31,440 nucleotides of DNA. Origin: an uncultured Eubacteriales bacterium (GTDB lineage: Bacteria > Bacillota > Clostridia > Peptostreptococcales > Anaerovoracaceae). The stretch spans positions 1 through 31,440 of the forward strand of contig CAJLHL010000014.1 of NCBI GenBank assembly GCA_905206455.1. Direction: 5' to 3'. This document shows positions 1 through 7,350 of the stretch, piece by piece. The stretch's first letter is position 1. Each line of letters starts with the position of its first letter. Below the pieces are notes generated by a model, which saw only the letters and a list, made by a program, of their open reading frames with translations, was not told the origin of the DNA and made no database searches. Position numbers and translations under genes: made by a program.

Positions 1-216
1 GCATTTCAGAATTTATTCTTAAATAAACTAAAACTAAATTTAATTTATATATTATCATATTTTTCTTTCTTACTCCAATAATATCTATATTTTTCGATTA
101 ATATTATATCCATCCGGTTCTGCTGAATTATTTCATATCCAGACCTCTGATAAGCTCAGCTGTCCCGCACAAATACTTTTGAAAATGTCTTCCGGCAATT
201 CTATAAACGCGTAGGA
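1..216. other. AT-rich stretch without a gene
   Basis: The first ~150 bases are very AT-rich and no convincing reading frame or RNA gene is visible. The stretch probably holds the 3' end region of a neighbour outside the window. Promoter elements of lexA begin right after it. Confidence 0.5.
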
Positions 217-230
217 AGAACTGGTGTTTA
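217..230 (+). promoter_or_regulatory. candidate LexA operator (SOS box)
   Basis: AGAACTGGTGTTTA contains GAAC-N4-GTTT, which fits the Gram-positive SOS box half-sites (GAAC-N4-GTTY), although the central four bases only partly follow the Bacillus consensus. It overlaps the -35 element of the lexA promoter, the expected place for autorepression. The match is short, so this remains a candidate. Confidence 0.45.
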
Positions 231-255
231 CAGTTTGTTCTTTTTATGATAGAAT
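227..255 (+). promoter_or_regulatory. lexA promoter
   Basis: TTTACA at 227-232 and TAGAAT at 250-255 are separated by exactly 17 bases, a good sigma-A-type promoter about 55 bases upstream of the lexA start codon. Confidence 0.6.
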
Positions 256-312
256 GTTCGTGATATATGATATGTTACTCTAATCATCGAGGAAAAAGAC
301 AGGAGGCGAAAT

Positions 313-1047
313 ATGGGCAGAAGGTCTCTTCCTACCGACGAATTCAATCTGACCGAAAGAGAACGCAAAGTACTCGACTTTATGAAAAAGACGGCTGCGG
401 AAAAGGGATATCCTCCCACCGTACGGGAGATCTGCCAGGAGCTGAATGTAAAGTCCACCTCAACGATCCATAAGGACTTGGCCTCCCTTGAAAAAAAAGG
501 CTTCATACGAAAGGATCCGGCAAAACCGAGAGCGATCGAGATCGTCGGCTTCGACCGTCATACGGAAAATACAAACGGTCCGGCTTCCGGTCCCGCGTCG
601 TTTGCCCCTTCCGATTCCCGGAATGATCAGAGTTTCTCCGATATCAGCGAACGTTCCGACGTCATAGATATTCCTCTGGTAGGACAGGTGGCCGCAGGTA
701 CGCCGATTCTCGCAAAGGAAAACATCACGGATGCGTTCCCGGTTCCCAGCCGCTATGTCAGCAGCGGCGGCAGTCATTTCATGCTGACGGTCAAAGGAGA
801 AAGCATGATCGAAGCCGGTATTTTCGACGGAGATTATATCCTGGTCAGGCAGCAGAATGTCGCAGACAACGGAGAAATAGTAGTTGCTATGGTGGACGGT
901 TTTGAAAGCGAAGCCACCGTCAAGACGTTTTACCGGGAAGACGGTCACATCCGTCTTCAGCCGGAAAACTCCTCAATGAGTCCCATCATCGTCAGAGATG
1001 CGCGCATTCTGGGCATCGTCAAAGGCGTGTTCCGTTATTTCAGCTGA
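313..1047 (+). CDS. lexA: LexA repressor, SOS response regulator
   Basis: LexA represses SOS genes and cleaves itself when stimulated by RecA filaments. Residues 1-75 form the winged-helix DNA-binding domain (LTERERKVLDFM, then PPTVREICQELNVKSTSTIH). Residues ~118-244 form the S24 peptidase domain with the scissile Ala128-Gly129 in QVAAGTP, catalytic Ser164 in KGESM and Lys204 in ATVKTF. The protein has 244 residues against about 200-215 usually; the extra length is a Ser/Pro/Asp-rich hydrophilic linker at ~81-118. The ATG is preceded by AGGAGG. The gene is monocistronic between its own promoter and a strong terminator, and a candidate SOS box suggests autoregulation. The identification is secure; the function of the long linker is unknown. 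Confidence 0.97.
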   Translation: MGRRSLPTDEFNLTERERKVLDFMKKTAAEKGYPPTVREICQELNVKSTSTIHKDLASLEKKGFIRKDPAKPRAIEIVGFDRHTENTNGPASGPASFAPSDSRNDQSFSDISERSDVIDIPLVGQVAAGTPILAKENITDAFPVPSRYVSSGGSHFMLTVKGESMIEAGIFDGDYILVRQQNVADNGEIVVAMVDGFESEATVKTFYREDGHIRLQPENSSMSPIIVRDARILGIVKGVFRYFS

Positions 1048-1090
1048 CACAATTCTCCTCTCGAAGATGGATCACAATATATCAGAAAGC

Positions 1091-1135
1091 GAAAAAGACG
1101 GGAATGGTATTTCAGATACCATTCCCGTCTTTTTC
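1091..1135. terminator. bidirectional terminator between lexA and the metal operon
   Basis: A perfect ~20-bp inverted repeat (arms 1091-1110 and 1116-1135, 5-base loop) ends in a T-run on the plus strand and, mirrored, on the minus strand. It lies in the convergent gap and can terminate both lexA and the leftward operon. Confidence 0.9.
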
Positions 1136-1215
1136 TATTCAGTCCGGATCCCTGCCGTTTTTTTCAATTCCCAAACGTCCGGATCCGCTGTCGCCTCGTA
1201 TCTTATACACCTGTC

Positions 1216-2808
1216 TCAGCCATCTTCCTCATCCGATAAAATATAACGATAACGGATTTCCGGATAGACGGTTTTCAGAGTTTTATAAGTAGCTCGCCCT
1301 GTCGCCCGATCGGTCTCGGTAAAATAGGACGGCCTTCCGCACAGCTTTGAACCCGCTCCGCTCAGACGACTGACCTCGATGCACGCCGCATTCATTTTTC
1401 CCGCAAATTGCCGGTGCTCTCGGATTCCGTTCCCGAGAAGACGGCCGTATCCCAGCGCATGATAATCGTCCGCGGGTATCCAGCCGTCGCACAATTTATA
1501 GATTACCCATCTCTGATGTTCCAGGGCAGCCAGTTCGTACTTAAAATCTTCCAGCCGGGATTCGATCATCCCTGCGCTGGCGTCACGAATTCCCGGAAAA
1601 CGCCGGGAAGAATAGAGCTCGTCATTTTCTCCGGCTCTTACGAATCCCATATCTCTCATCTTGTATTTCAGATGAACCGCGCTGGCAAAAAGCATACGCT
1701 TCGTGGATACCGGGAGACGCCCGCCGATCCTTCCTTTTTCATCTTCCGCAAACTCCTGAGGAAAGAGAACTCTCGCCAGTTTCTCCGTATCGGTATTGAT
1801 GATATTTTCCACACGATACAGGTCGCGATCATTGCCGAAAGGCACGAATCTCAATTCGTCATTGCCGGGATCCGCGGGATGACCTTCTACTTTCAGATCC
1901 CACACCGCATCTGAGAGAATTTCATCCCGGATCAGTACGAAAATATCCGGAAGTTTCGTCACATTGACCGGTCCTCCGGTCAGGTAATTCTCGTGAAGCA
2001 CATGCTTGCGCACAAAGTGAGCTCTCACGGCCATCGCTGTGCGCAGCGTCGCTTCGTCATCGCCTTCATCGATAATGATATAATTGGAGTCCAGACATTT
2101 ATCCAGCGCCAGCTCCAGTTCTTCGGAAGAAGTATCGGCCGGATGATAAAGCGTTCTCGTCAGCTTCAGAGGAAGATAGAGCTCCGGCGTAATCAGATGA
2201 CGCTCCTGCATCGCCAGATTTTCCTGTGTCATCTGGGTAAACAGACCGGGACAGCGCCATTTCATTTCGGTCTCCATCGCTTTTGCCTGCGGCCCGATGA
2301 TATTTATTTTCATGATATAGGATTTCATCCGTCCGCACCAGTGAACGGTCTTCGCCAGCACAGCCACATCATTCCCGCCGCCGATGACGGCGACGCGCAG
2401 TTCATCCGCACCGATCCGATCCGGAGCCTCGTAAAGTGGATGATCCAGCATCAGTTTCTGCGCCATGAGCTCTCCCGGATGAATCAGGACGATCTCCGCA
2501 CAGCTGAGATCAGCCGAATCCAGCACGGTGCGCGCCACTTCGGAAGACGCGAACACATAGATTTTTACGTCGTCCAGTTCCAGACGACAGCATCGTTCCA
2601 AAAGGATCAGCGCGTCCCTCAGGTTCTGTTTTTCCTCTTCACCGATGAGAAATACGGAAATCTTATCTCCTCGCATTCCGGTGTCGAGCGCCTCCTCCGC
2701 CGATTGAAAATAAACGATGTCTCCCAGACCCTTTTGTCTGATATCCTCCGCGAGGAAATCCGCCCGCCGGTTTCCCGCAGAAAACAGATTGATATACAAA
2801 TTCAGCAC
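1216..2808 (-). CDS. uncharacterised protein with Rossmann-like core and RyR-like C-terminus
   Basis: I do not recognise a characterised homologue for this 530-residue soluble protein. The N-terminal ~130 residues alternate beta strands and helices. Residues ~137-150 (LRVAVIGGGNDVAV) look like the glycine-rich turn of a TrkA/Rossmann NAD-binding fold, followed by a WCG and a CPG motif that I remember from clostridial hypothetical proteins. From residue ~424 a segment with LEHQRW and DGW resembles prokaryotic RyR (ryanodine receptor-like) domains; this is a motif impression, not an alignment. There is no signal peptide or membrane segment. The start is a GTG placed directly after the TAG of the preceding small gene, so translation is probably coupled. 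It is the last gene of the metal operon; a role in metal or nucleotide sensing would be speculation. Confidence 0.6.
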   Translation of the reverse strand: MLNLYINLFSAGNRRADFLAEDIRQKGLGDIVYFQSAEEALDTGMRGDKISVFLIGEEEKQNLRDALILLERCCRLELDDVKIYVFASSEVARTVLDSADLSCAEIVLIHPGELMAQKLMLDHPLYEAPDRIGADELRVAVIGGGNDVAVLAKTVHWCGRMKSYIMKINIIGPQAKAMETEMKWRCPGLFTQMTQENLAMQERHLITPELYLPLKLTRTLYHPADTSSEELELALDKCLDSNYIIIDEGDDEATLRTAMAVRAHFVRKHVLHENYLTGGPVNVTKLPDIFVLIRDEILSDAVWDLKVEGHPADPGNDELRFVPFGNDRDLYRVENIINTDTEKLARVLFPQEFAEDEKGRIGGRLPVSTKRMLFASAVHLKYKMRDMGFVRAGENDELYSSRRFPGIRDASAGMIESRLEDFKYELAALEHQRWVIYKLCDGWIPADDYHALGYGRLLGNGIREHRQFAGKMNAACIEVSRLSGAGSKLCGRPSYFTETDRATGRATYKTLKTVYPEIRYRYILSDEEDG

Positions 2809-3006
2809 CTACTTTCCGGTAATATCCGTTTTTTCTTCCGAAGAGACGCAGGAACGGCAGTTCTGAGAAATACCGCACCTGCTGCCGCTGCCTCCGCAGC
2901 CGTTGACATCCGCTCCTTTTTCACTCATCTTCGCCATCGCCAGAAGCAGACCCGCTACGATAGCTACGCCTACGAGAATTCCGATTATATTCGTCATCTG
3001 CATCAT
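2809..3006 (-). CDS. small Cys-rich membrane protein, FeoB-associated-like
   Basis: This peptide of up to 65 residues has one N-terminal membrane helix (NIIGILVGVAIVAGLLL) followed by a short tail with four cysteines in GCGGSGSRCG and NCRSC. That architecture matches the FeoB-associated Cys-rich membrane protein family, usually found beside ferrous-iron transporters. No feoB is present here; its neighbours are the ArsR sensor and the Cd/Zn ATPase, so a metal-related role at the membrane is inferred. The start is uncertain: ATGs at 3006, 3003 and 2997 all follow GGAAGGG, and the last has the best spacing. Its stop abuts the GTG of the next gene. Confidence 0.7.
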   Translation of the reverse strand: MMQMTNIIGILVGVAIVAGLLLAMAKMSEKGADVNGCGGSGSRCGISQNCRSCVSSEEKTDITGK

Positions 3007-3019
3007 CCCTTCCGCCGCG

Positions 3020-3391
3020 CTATTCTTCGATATGTTCCATGCCGTTTTTCAAAATAGTGGCCACATGCTCATCCGCCAGCGAATAAATCGCTTCCTTTCC
3101 GACTTTCTTCGACTTCACCAGCTTACTCTGCTTCAGAATTCTCAGGTGATGCGATACCGCCGGTGAATTCATATCCAGAAGAGAAGCCATGTCGCAGACA
3201 CAAAGCTCTGAATTCAGAAGATAATAGAGAATTTTTACTCTGGTAGCATCGGAAAAGATCTTGTAGAGATCCGCCAGATCCGTGAGTTTCTCGTCGTCCG
3301 GCATTTTCATCCGGACATCATCCACCACGCCCTCATGAACGTGCTGCAGTTCGCAGACTTCCGCTTCCACATTAAGTTCTTTGATCGACAT
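3020..3391 (-). CDS. ArsR/SmtB-family metal-sensing repressor (CadC/CzrA type)
   Basis: A 123-residue winged-helix repressor that would release DNA when it binds metal. The recognition region is SPAVSHHLRILKQ (~76-88). Two metal-site signatures are visible: ELCVCD at 62-67 with Cys64 and Cys66, plus Cys13 in the N-terminal arm (CadC-type alpha3N site for Cd/Pb), and D107-x-H109 with H120-xx-E123 (alpha5 site as in CzrA/SmtB, for Zn/Co). It lies 70 bases downstream of the ATPase gene in the same direction, a classic cad arrangement, and probably represses the operon promoter upstream of the HMA gene, where a candidate operator exists. The family call is firm; the exact metal is inferred. Confidence 0.92.
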   Translation of the reverse strand: MSIKELNVEAEVCELQHVHEGVVDDVRMKMPDDEKLTDLADLYKIFSDATRVKILYYLLNSELCVCDMASLLDMNSPAVSHHLRILKQSKLVKSKKVGKEAIYSLADEHVATILKNGMEHIEE

Positions 3392-3461
3392 TTCACACCT
3401 CTTTTTCTGTCGTCCGGAATCTATCGGGGTGCCTTTTGCGCTGTCTCACCGTAAAGTAAAT

Positions 3462-5330
3462 CTATTTCGCCCGAAGCATTCTCATAGAATTGAGAATTGC
3501 GATCACCGCTACGCCCACGTCGGCAAAAACAGCGGCCCACATATTAGCGATTCCCGCAGCGCCGAGAACCAGAATAAGCCCTTTTACGCTCAGCGCGAAG
3601 ACGATATTCTCCTTGGCGATGATGACCGTCTTCCTGGCGATCCTCACGGAATCCGCGATCTTCGTCGGATCGTCGTCCATGAGAACCACGTCTGCCGCCT
3701 CGATAGCGGCATCGGAGCCCATACTTCCCATCGCGATACCGATATCGGCTCTCATGAGTACCGGAGCGTCGTTGATTCCGTCTCCGGCAAAAGCGGTCGT
3801 CTTCTTCGGTCCCTCCTGTGAGAGAATTTCCTCGACGATCCGCACTTTATCTCCCGGAAGGAGCTCCGCGTGGCAGCTGGTAATCCCGAGGGCTTCCGCA
3901 GTGCATTCCGCCACATTTCTCTTATCTCCTGTGAGCATCACCGCATTGCGCACTCCGATAGCTTTCAGCCGCTCGACAGCGGTTCTGGCAGAAGGCTTTA
4001 TTTCGTCTCCGATGACAATGGCGCCGGCGTAGACTCCGTCAACTGCTGTATATATTATTGTACCACTTTTATCGGTCCGTTTAAATTCAATATTTTCAAG
4101 CTTCATCAGCTTTTCATTTCCCGCCAGTACGTTCTTTCCGGAAATCACAGCCTTTACACCGCAGCCCGCGATTTCTTCCAGACCTTCGATCTCGGCTTCA
4201 GATACACCTTTTCCGTAAGCTTCTACCACGGACTTGGCGATAGGATGCGTGGAAGCGCTCTCGGCGTAAGCGGTGATCTTCAGGAGTTCCTCCTCAGAGA
4301 CATTTTCCGGAAGGAGCTCTTTCACGGTAAAGACGCCTTTCGTCAGCGTTCCCGTCTTATCAAATACCACGGTGTCCATCCGGGCCAGCGCTTCCACATA
4401 ATTGCCGCCTTTGACGAGCACTCCCTTGCGGGAAAGAGCCCCGATTCCCCCGAAGAAACTGAGAGGCACGGAAATCACCAGAGCACACGGGCAGGAAATG
4501 ACCAGGAAGGTGCAGGCGCGAATCAGCCATTCCATCCACTCCCCGGACAGCACCAGCGGCGGAAATACAGCGATAGCAGCGGCTGCAGCTACGACTGCCG
4601 GCGTATAATATTTTGCAAATCTGGTGATAAAGTTTTCTATTTTTGCCTTTCGAACCGACGCGTTTTCCACCAGCTCTAAGATCTGAGCCACAGTACTGTC
4701 GTCGAATTCCTTCGTCACGCGCACTCGAAGTATGCCGGAACCGTTAATGCATCCGCTGAAAATTTCATCTCCCGGCAGAACTTTCTGAGGTACCGATTCG
4801 CCGGTAAGAGCGGAAGTGTCCAAAAAGGAATCACCGGACAGGATGACGCCGTCCAGAGGGACTTTTTCTCCAGGGCGGATGACGATAATATCTCCCACTT
4901 CCACATCATCCGGGTCCACTTCGGTCATCTGACCGTCTCTTTCCAGATTCGCGGATTCCGGCACGATATCCATCAGCTCTGTGATGGAAGTTCTCGAACG
5001 GTTGACCGCCAGGTCCTGGAATACTTCACCCACCTGATAAAATAACATTACGCCCACCGCTTCGGAAAATTCGCCCACCGCGAAAGCTCCGAAAGTCGCC
5101 AGCGTCATAAGAAAACACTCGTCGAACATCTGCCGGTTGATTACACCCGTGGCCGCCTTCTTTAAAACATCATATCCCACGATAATATAGGGAATCAGAT
5201 ACATCAGAAATGTCTGTATATTGCGGCCGAATACACCGCCCGGATTGAAATGTGCCAGCAGCAGAGCTGCGATAAAAAGCGCGAAAGCCGCTGCAATCCG
5301 GACAATAGTCCTGCGGATTTTCGGTGTCAT
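3462..5330 (-). CDS. cadA: heavy-metal P1B-type ATPase (Cd/Zn/Pb exporter) without N-terminal HMA domain
   Basis: This pump of 622 residues exports soft divalent metals using ATP. The sequence shows N-terminal membrane helices, the actuator TGES at 176-179, the transmembrane CPC at 280-282, the phosphorylation motif DKTGT at 324-328, the HP motif at 362-363 and GDGINDAP at 516-523. The C-terminal helix motif DVGVAVIAILNSMR fits the Zn/Cd group rather than copper pumps. The protein starts almost directly at the first helix: the usual metal-binding domain is absent and is encoded separately upstream. AAGGAGG precedes the ATG. The 252-base upstream gap contains a putative attenuator hairpin. Specificity is assigned by family and by the downstream CadC/CzrA-type sensor. 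Confidence 0.93.
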   Translation of the reverse strand: MTPKIRRTIVRIAAAFALFIAALLLAHFNPGGVFGRNIQTFLMYLIPYIIVGYDVLKKAATGVINRQMFDECFLMTLATFGAFAVGEFSEAVGVMLFYQVGEVFQDLAVNRSRTSITELMDIVPESANLERDGQMTEVDPDDVEVGDIIVIRPGEKVPLDGVILSGDSFLDTSALTGESVPQKVLPGDEIFSGCINGSGILRVRVTKEFDDSTVAQILELVENASVRKAKIENFITRFAKYYTPAVVAAAAAIAVFPPLVLSGEWMEWLIRACTFLVISCPCALVISVPLSFFGGIGALSRKGVLVKGGNYVEALARMDTVVFDKTGTLTKGVFTVKELLPENVSEEELLKITAYAESASTHPIAKSVVEAYGKGVSEAEIEGLEEIAGCGVKAVISGKNVLAGNEKLMKLENIEFKRTDKSGTIIYTAVDGVYAGAIVIGDEIKPSARTAVERLKAIGVRNAVMLTGDKRNVAECTAEALGITSCHAELLPGDKVRIVEEILSQEGPKKTTAFAGDGINDAPVLMRADIGIAMGSMGSDAAIEAADVVLMDDDPTKIADSVRIARKTVIIAKENIVFALSVKGLILVLGAAGIANMWAAVFADVGVAVIAILNSMRMLRAK

Positions 5331-5414
5331 ATCTTTTGCCTCCTTATTATTAAAAGTATCGGAAATGTGATTTCGCCGCGCCTCTCACAGACCGCGCACG
5401 CATTTTCTTCTTTC

Positions 5415-5534
5415 AAAAAAAGAGAGTGCCCCGCTCTTTGTGAATTATTCCGCCGGTCGGGAGACGCCCGGCACAGTGCCGTTCTCTCCATGATCTGACA
5501 TTGAAGCAGAATTTTCACCCTTTCAGGCACTCTC
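5415..5534 (-). promoter_or_regulatory. putative structured leader / attenuator before the ATPase gene
   Basis: On the minus strand, GAGAGTGCC (5534-5526) can pair perfectly with GGCACTCTC (5430-5422), which is followed at once by seven T. Inside this stem further helices stack: GTGAA/TTCAC (5518-5514 with 5444-5440), TTCTGC/GCGGAA, GGAGA/TCTCC (5489-5485 with 5464-5460) and CGGCA/TGCCG. The whole ends 85 bases before the ATPase ATG. It looks like a large intrinsic terminator or riboswitch-like attenuator, possibly metal-responsive. I could not match it to a riboswitch consensus from memory; NiCo RNAs occur before such genes but no identity is claimed. Confidence 0.5.
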
Positions 5535-5582
5535 AAAAGACAGATTCGGATTCCGACCGCCGGAATCTGCCGTTTTGCATGT

Positions 5583-5801
5583 TTAAATCAGGATCGTGCA
5601 GTCCGGCTCTACCTTTCTGCATGTCTTTACGACTTCTTCCATAATGCTGTCAAACTTATCGTCCTCCGCGTCTATGGTAAGCTTCTGGGCCATAAAACTG
5701 ATTGCCGCGTCATTTACACCGTCGATTTTCTTGATCGCTTCTTCCATCTTTGCAGCGCAGTGAGCGCAGTCGAGATCCTGCATCTTAAATTTCTTTTTCA
5801 T
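5583..5801 (-). CDS. soluble HMA-domain metal-binding protein
   Basis: A 72-residue heavy-metal-associated domain. The metal site is in MQDLDCAHCAAKME near the N-terminus; the DLDCAHCA form resembles the GLDCANCA motif of the N-terminal domain of CadA/ZntA pumps more than the copper chaperone GMTCxHC form. The start is set by GGAGG six bases before the ATG at 5801; an upstream in-frame extension is not supported. It is the first gene of the metal operon and probably delivers metal to, or regulates, the ATPase encoded 252 bases downstream, acting as its detached metal-binding domain. A copper chaperone (CopZ-like) role cannot be excluded. Confidence 0.88.
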   Translation of the reverse strand: MKKKFKMQDLDCAHCAAKMEEAIKKIDGVNDAAISFMAQKLTIDAEDDKFDSIMEEVVKTCRKVEPDCTILI

Positions 5802-5937
5802 GGTTGATCCTCCGGTTTTCAAAATTTTCCGTTCAAGCCGCACATCTGCTGAACAGATCTCTCCGGCGAACATACAGGCTGATGCGGCTTAAACTATAGT
5901 TCTGCCCCTGCGGACAGTAAGATTACTTTTCAAAACA

Positions 5938-5955
5938 ATTAAGCAATCGTTTAAT
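5938..5955. promoter_or_regulatory. candidate ArsR-family operator
   Basis: An imperfect palindrome ATTAA-N8-TTAAT just downstream of the -10 element, embedded in a repeat of AATCGTTT. AT-rich 5-x-5 inverted repeats at this position are typical for ArsR/SmtB repressors. It would allow the sensor encoded at 3020-3391 to control the operon. Assigned by position and symmetry only. Confidence 0.4.
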
Positions 5956-5970
5956 CGTTTTTCTATATTC

Positions 5971-5998
5971 ATTATATGCTTATATCCCGATATGTCAA
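5971..5998 (-). promoter_or_regulatory. metal operon promoter
   Basis: On the minus strand TTGACA (5998-5993) and TATAAT (5976-5971) are both perfect consensus hexamers separated by 16 bases. The predicted transcript starts near 5965 and passes the candidate operator before the HMA gene at 5801. Such a strong promoter suggests that a repressor keeps it silent. Confidence 0.8.
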
Positions 5999-6015
5999 CT
6001 GACTTTTTCTTTTTT

Positions 6016-6058
6016 TAAAAAAAATGTGCATGAAGAAATACGAAGATTCCCATGCACA
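6016..6058 (-). terminator. terminator of the MoxR-VWA operon
   Basis: On the minus strand TGTGCATG (6058-6051) pairs with CATGCACA (6032-6025), followed by a run of nine T. It lies about 60 bases after the VWA gene and just upstream of the metal operon promoter, insulating the two. Confidence 0.85.
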
Positions 6059-6120
6059 TATGCCGCCCTCTTCCGGGCTGCGTTTTCCTTTACGAAGTAT
6101 TTTTGCAGGTCTTTTCCGCC

Positions 6121-7320
6121 CTACCGATTGACCAGAAGCTTCTTGATCGCCGCGTCCAGACCGCTGAGAGATAGTTCAAACATCGGCACTTCGTTCCGGA
6201 TGAGGCCGATGGTCGAATTCCCGTAGGTATGAGCCCATCGGCGCTCCGCGATGGGATTCAGCCACACCATATGCGGATAGCGGCTCTTGATCCTTTTGAT
6301 CCACTCCAGTCCGGTTTCTTTATTATAATCATTTCGGTAAGACGCTCCGCCCGGATACAGGAGCTCCGACGGAGACATCGTCGCGTCGCCCACGGCGATG
6401 ACCTTATATTCGCTGTCGATATTATGAAGGATCTTCATCGTATCGGCCTTGAAGTTCCTGTGACAGCTGGGATCAGTAAAAAGATCCTGATAAACGCAAT
6501 TGTGAAAATAATACACCTTCAGATCTTTGAAATGATTCGATTTGTGAGCCGCCTGAAACAGCTGGCTGCACATCTCACTGTACGGCCGCATGGAACCGCC
6601 GGAATCGAAAAGCAGAAGCACCTTTACGGTATTTTTTCTCGGCCGGTCAAAGATCAGTTTCAGATTTCCGGCGTTATCACAGGTCTCCTGTATGGTGGCA
6701 TCGACATTCAGTTCCGTCTTCGGACCGTCGTTTTTGGAGGAAAACTGACGAAGCTTGCGGAACGCCATCTGAAAACTCCGGATATCGAGGATATTGTCCT
6801 CCCGGAAATCCTGGAAATTACGCTCTCCCGCCACCTGCAGCGCCGAACGGTGAACACTTTCCCCGCCGATCCGTATCCCTGCAGGATTATAGCCTCCGTG
6901 TCCGAAAGGCGATGTGCCCCCGGTGCCGATCCAGTAACCGCCGCCGTGGTGCTCTTCTTTCTGTTCTTTCAGACGCTCCTCCAGCATTTTCTGCAGCTCT
7001 TCAAAGTCGTGGGCCTGGAGATTCTGCATTGCCTTCTCCAGCGCATGAGCCGGAATCTGATACTCGTTTTCCAGCCAGTCCCAGACCTCCTCCGGAATAT
7101 CCTCCTGATGTTCCACACCTTTAAAAAACTCAGCGAAAGCGAGGTCGAATTTATCGTATTCCGTCTCGCTCTTGATCAAAACCGCCCGGCAGAGATAGTA
7201 AAAAGACGTCAGACTCGACTGAGCCAGTCCCTGATTGAGAGCCTCCATCAGCGCCATCCACTCATTGAGCGAGACCTTAAGACCGCGCTTTCTCAGCAGA
7301 TAGAAAAATTCTATAAACAT
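6121..7320 (-). CDS. VWA-domain protein (CoxE-like), partner of MoxR ATPase
   Basis: A 399-residue protein whose C-terminal ~190 residues form a von Willebrand factor A domain. The MIDAS region reads LLLFDSGGSM, i.e. DxGGSM instead of the canonical DxSxS; from memory this variant is usual in this subfamily, so it need not mean loss of metal binding. YYFHNCVY and GDATMSP follow, as expected for the second half of the fold. The N-terminal half is helical and charged with a Gly-rich hinge (GGGYWIGTGGTSPFG). It lies 30 bases downstream of a MoxR-type ATPase; such pairs act as chaperone-like systems for metal insertion or complex remodelling. The client is not evident here. GAGGAAAG precedes the ATG. 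Confidence 0.88.
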   Translation of the reverse strand: MFIEFFYLLRKRGLKVSLNEWMALMEALNQGLAQSSLTSFYYLCRAVLIKSETEYDKFDLAFAEFFKGVEHQEDIPEEVWDWLENEYQIPAHALEKAMQNLQAHDFEELQKMLEERLKEQKEEHHGGGYWIGTGGTSPFGHGGYNPAGIRIGGESVHRSALQVAGERNFQDFREDNILDIRSFQMAFRKLRQFSSKNDGPKTELNVDATIQETCDNAGNLKLIFDRPRKNTVKVLLLFDSGGSMRPYSEMCSQLFQAAHKSNHFKDLKVYYFHNCVYQDLFTDPSCHRNFKADTMKILHNIDSEYKVIAVGDATMSPSELLYPGGASYRNDYNKETGLEWIKRIKSRYPHMVWLNPIAERRWAHTYGNSTIGLIRNEVPMFELSLSGLDAAIKKLLVNR

Positions 7321-7350
7321 ATTTCTTTCCTCTAATCCGTCGGACAGATA

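Noticed and set aside
1993..3057. 354-codon open frame on the plus strand
   Set aside because: It is antisense to the 530-residue gene, the Cys-rich peptide and the ArsR gene; it has no ribosome site and an arginine/histidine-rich composition typical of a reverse-strand shadow.
5331..5582. Assignment of the leader as a NiCo riboswitch
   Set aside because: Position would fit, but I could not match the conserved junction sequences from memory; left as an unclassified structured leader.
6229..7335. 368-codon open frame on the plus strand
   Set aside because: Antisense to the VWA gene, with no ribosome site and no recognisable domain.
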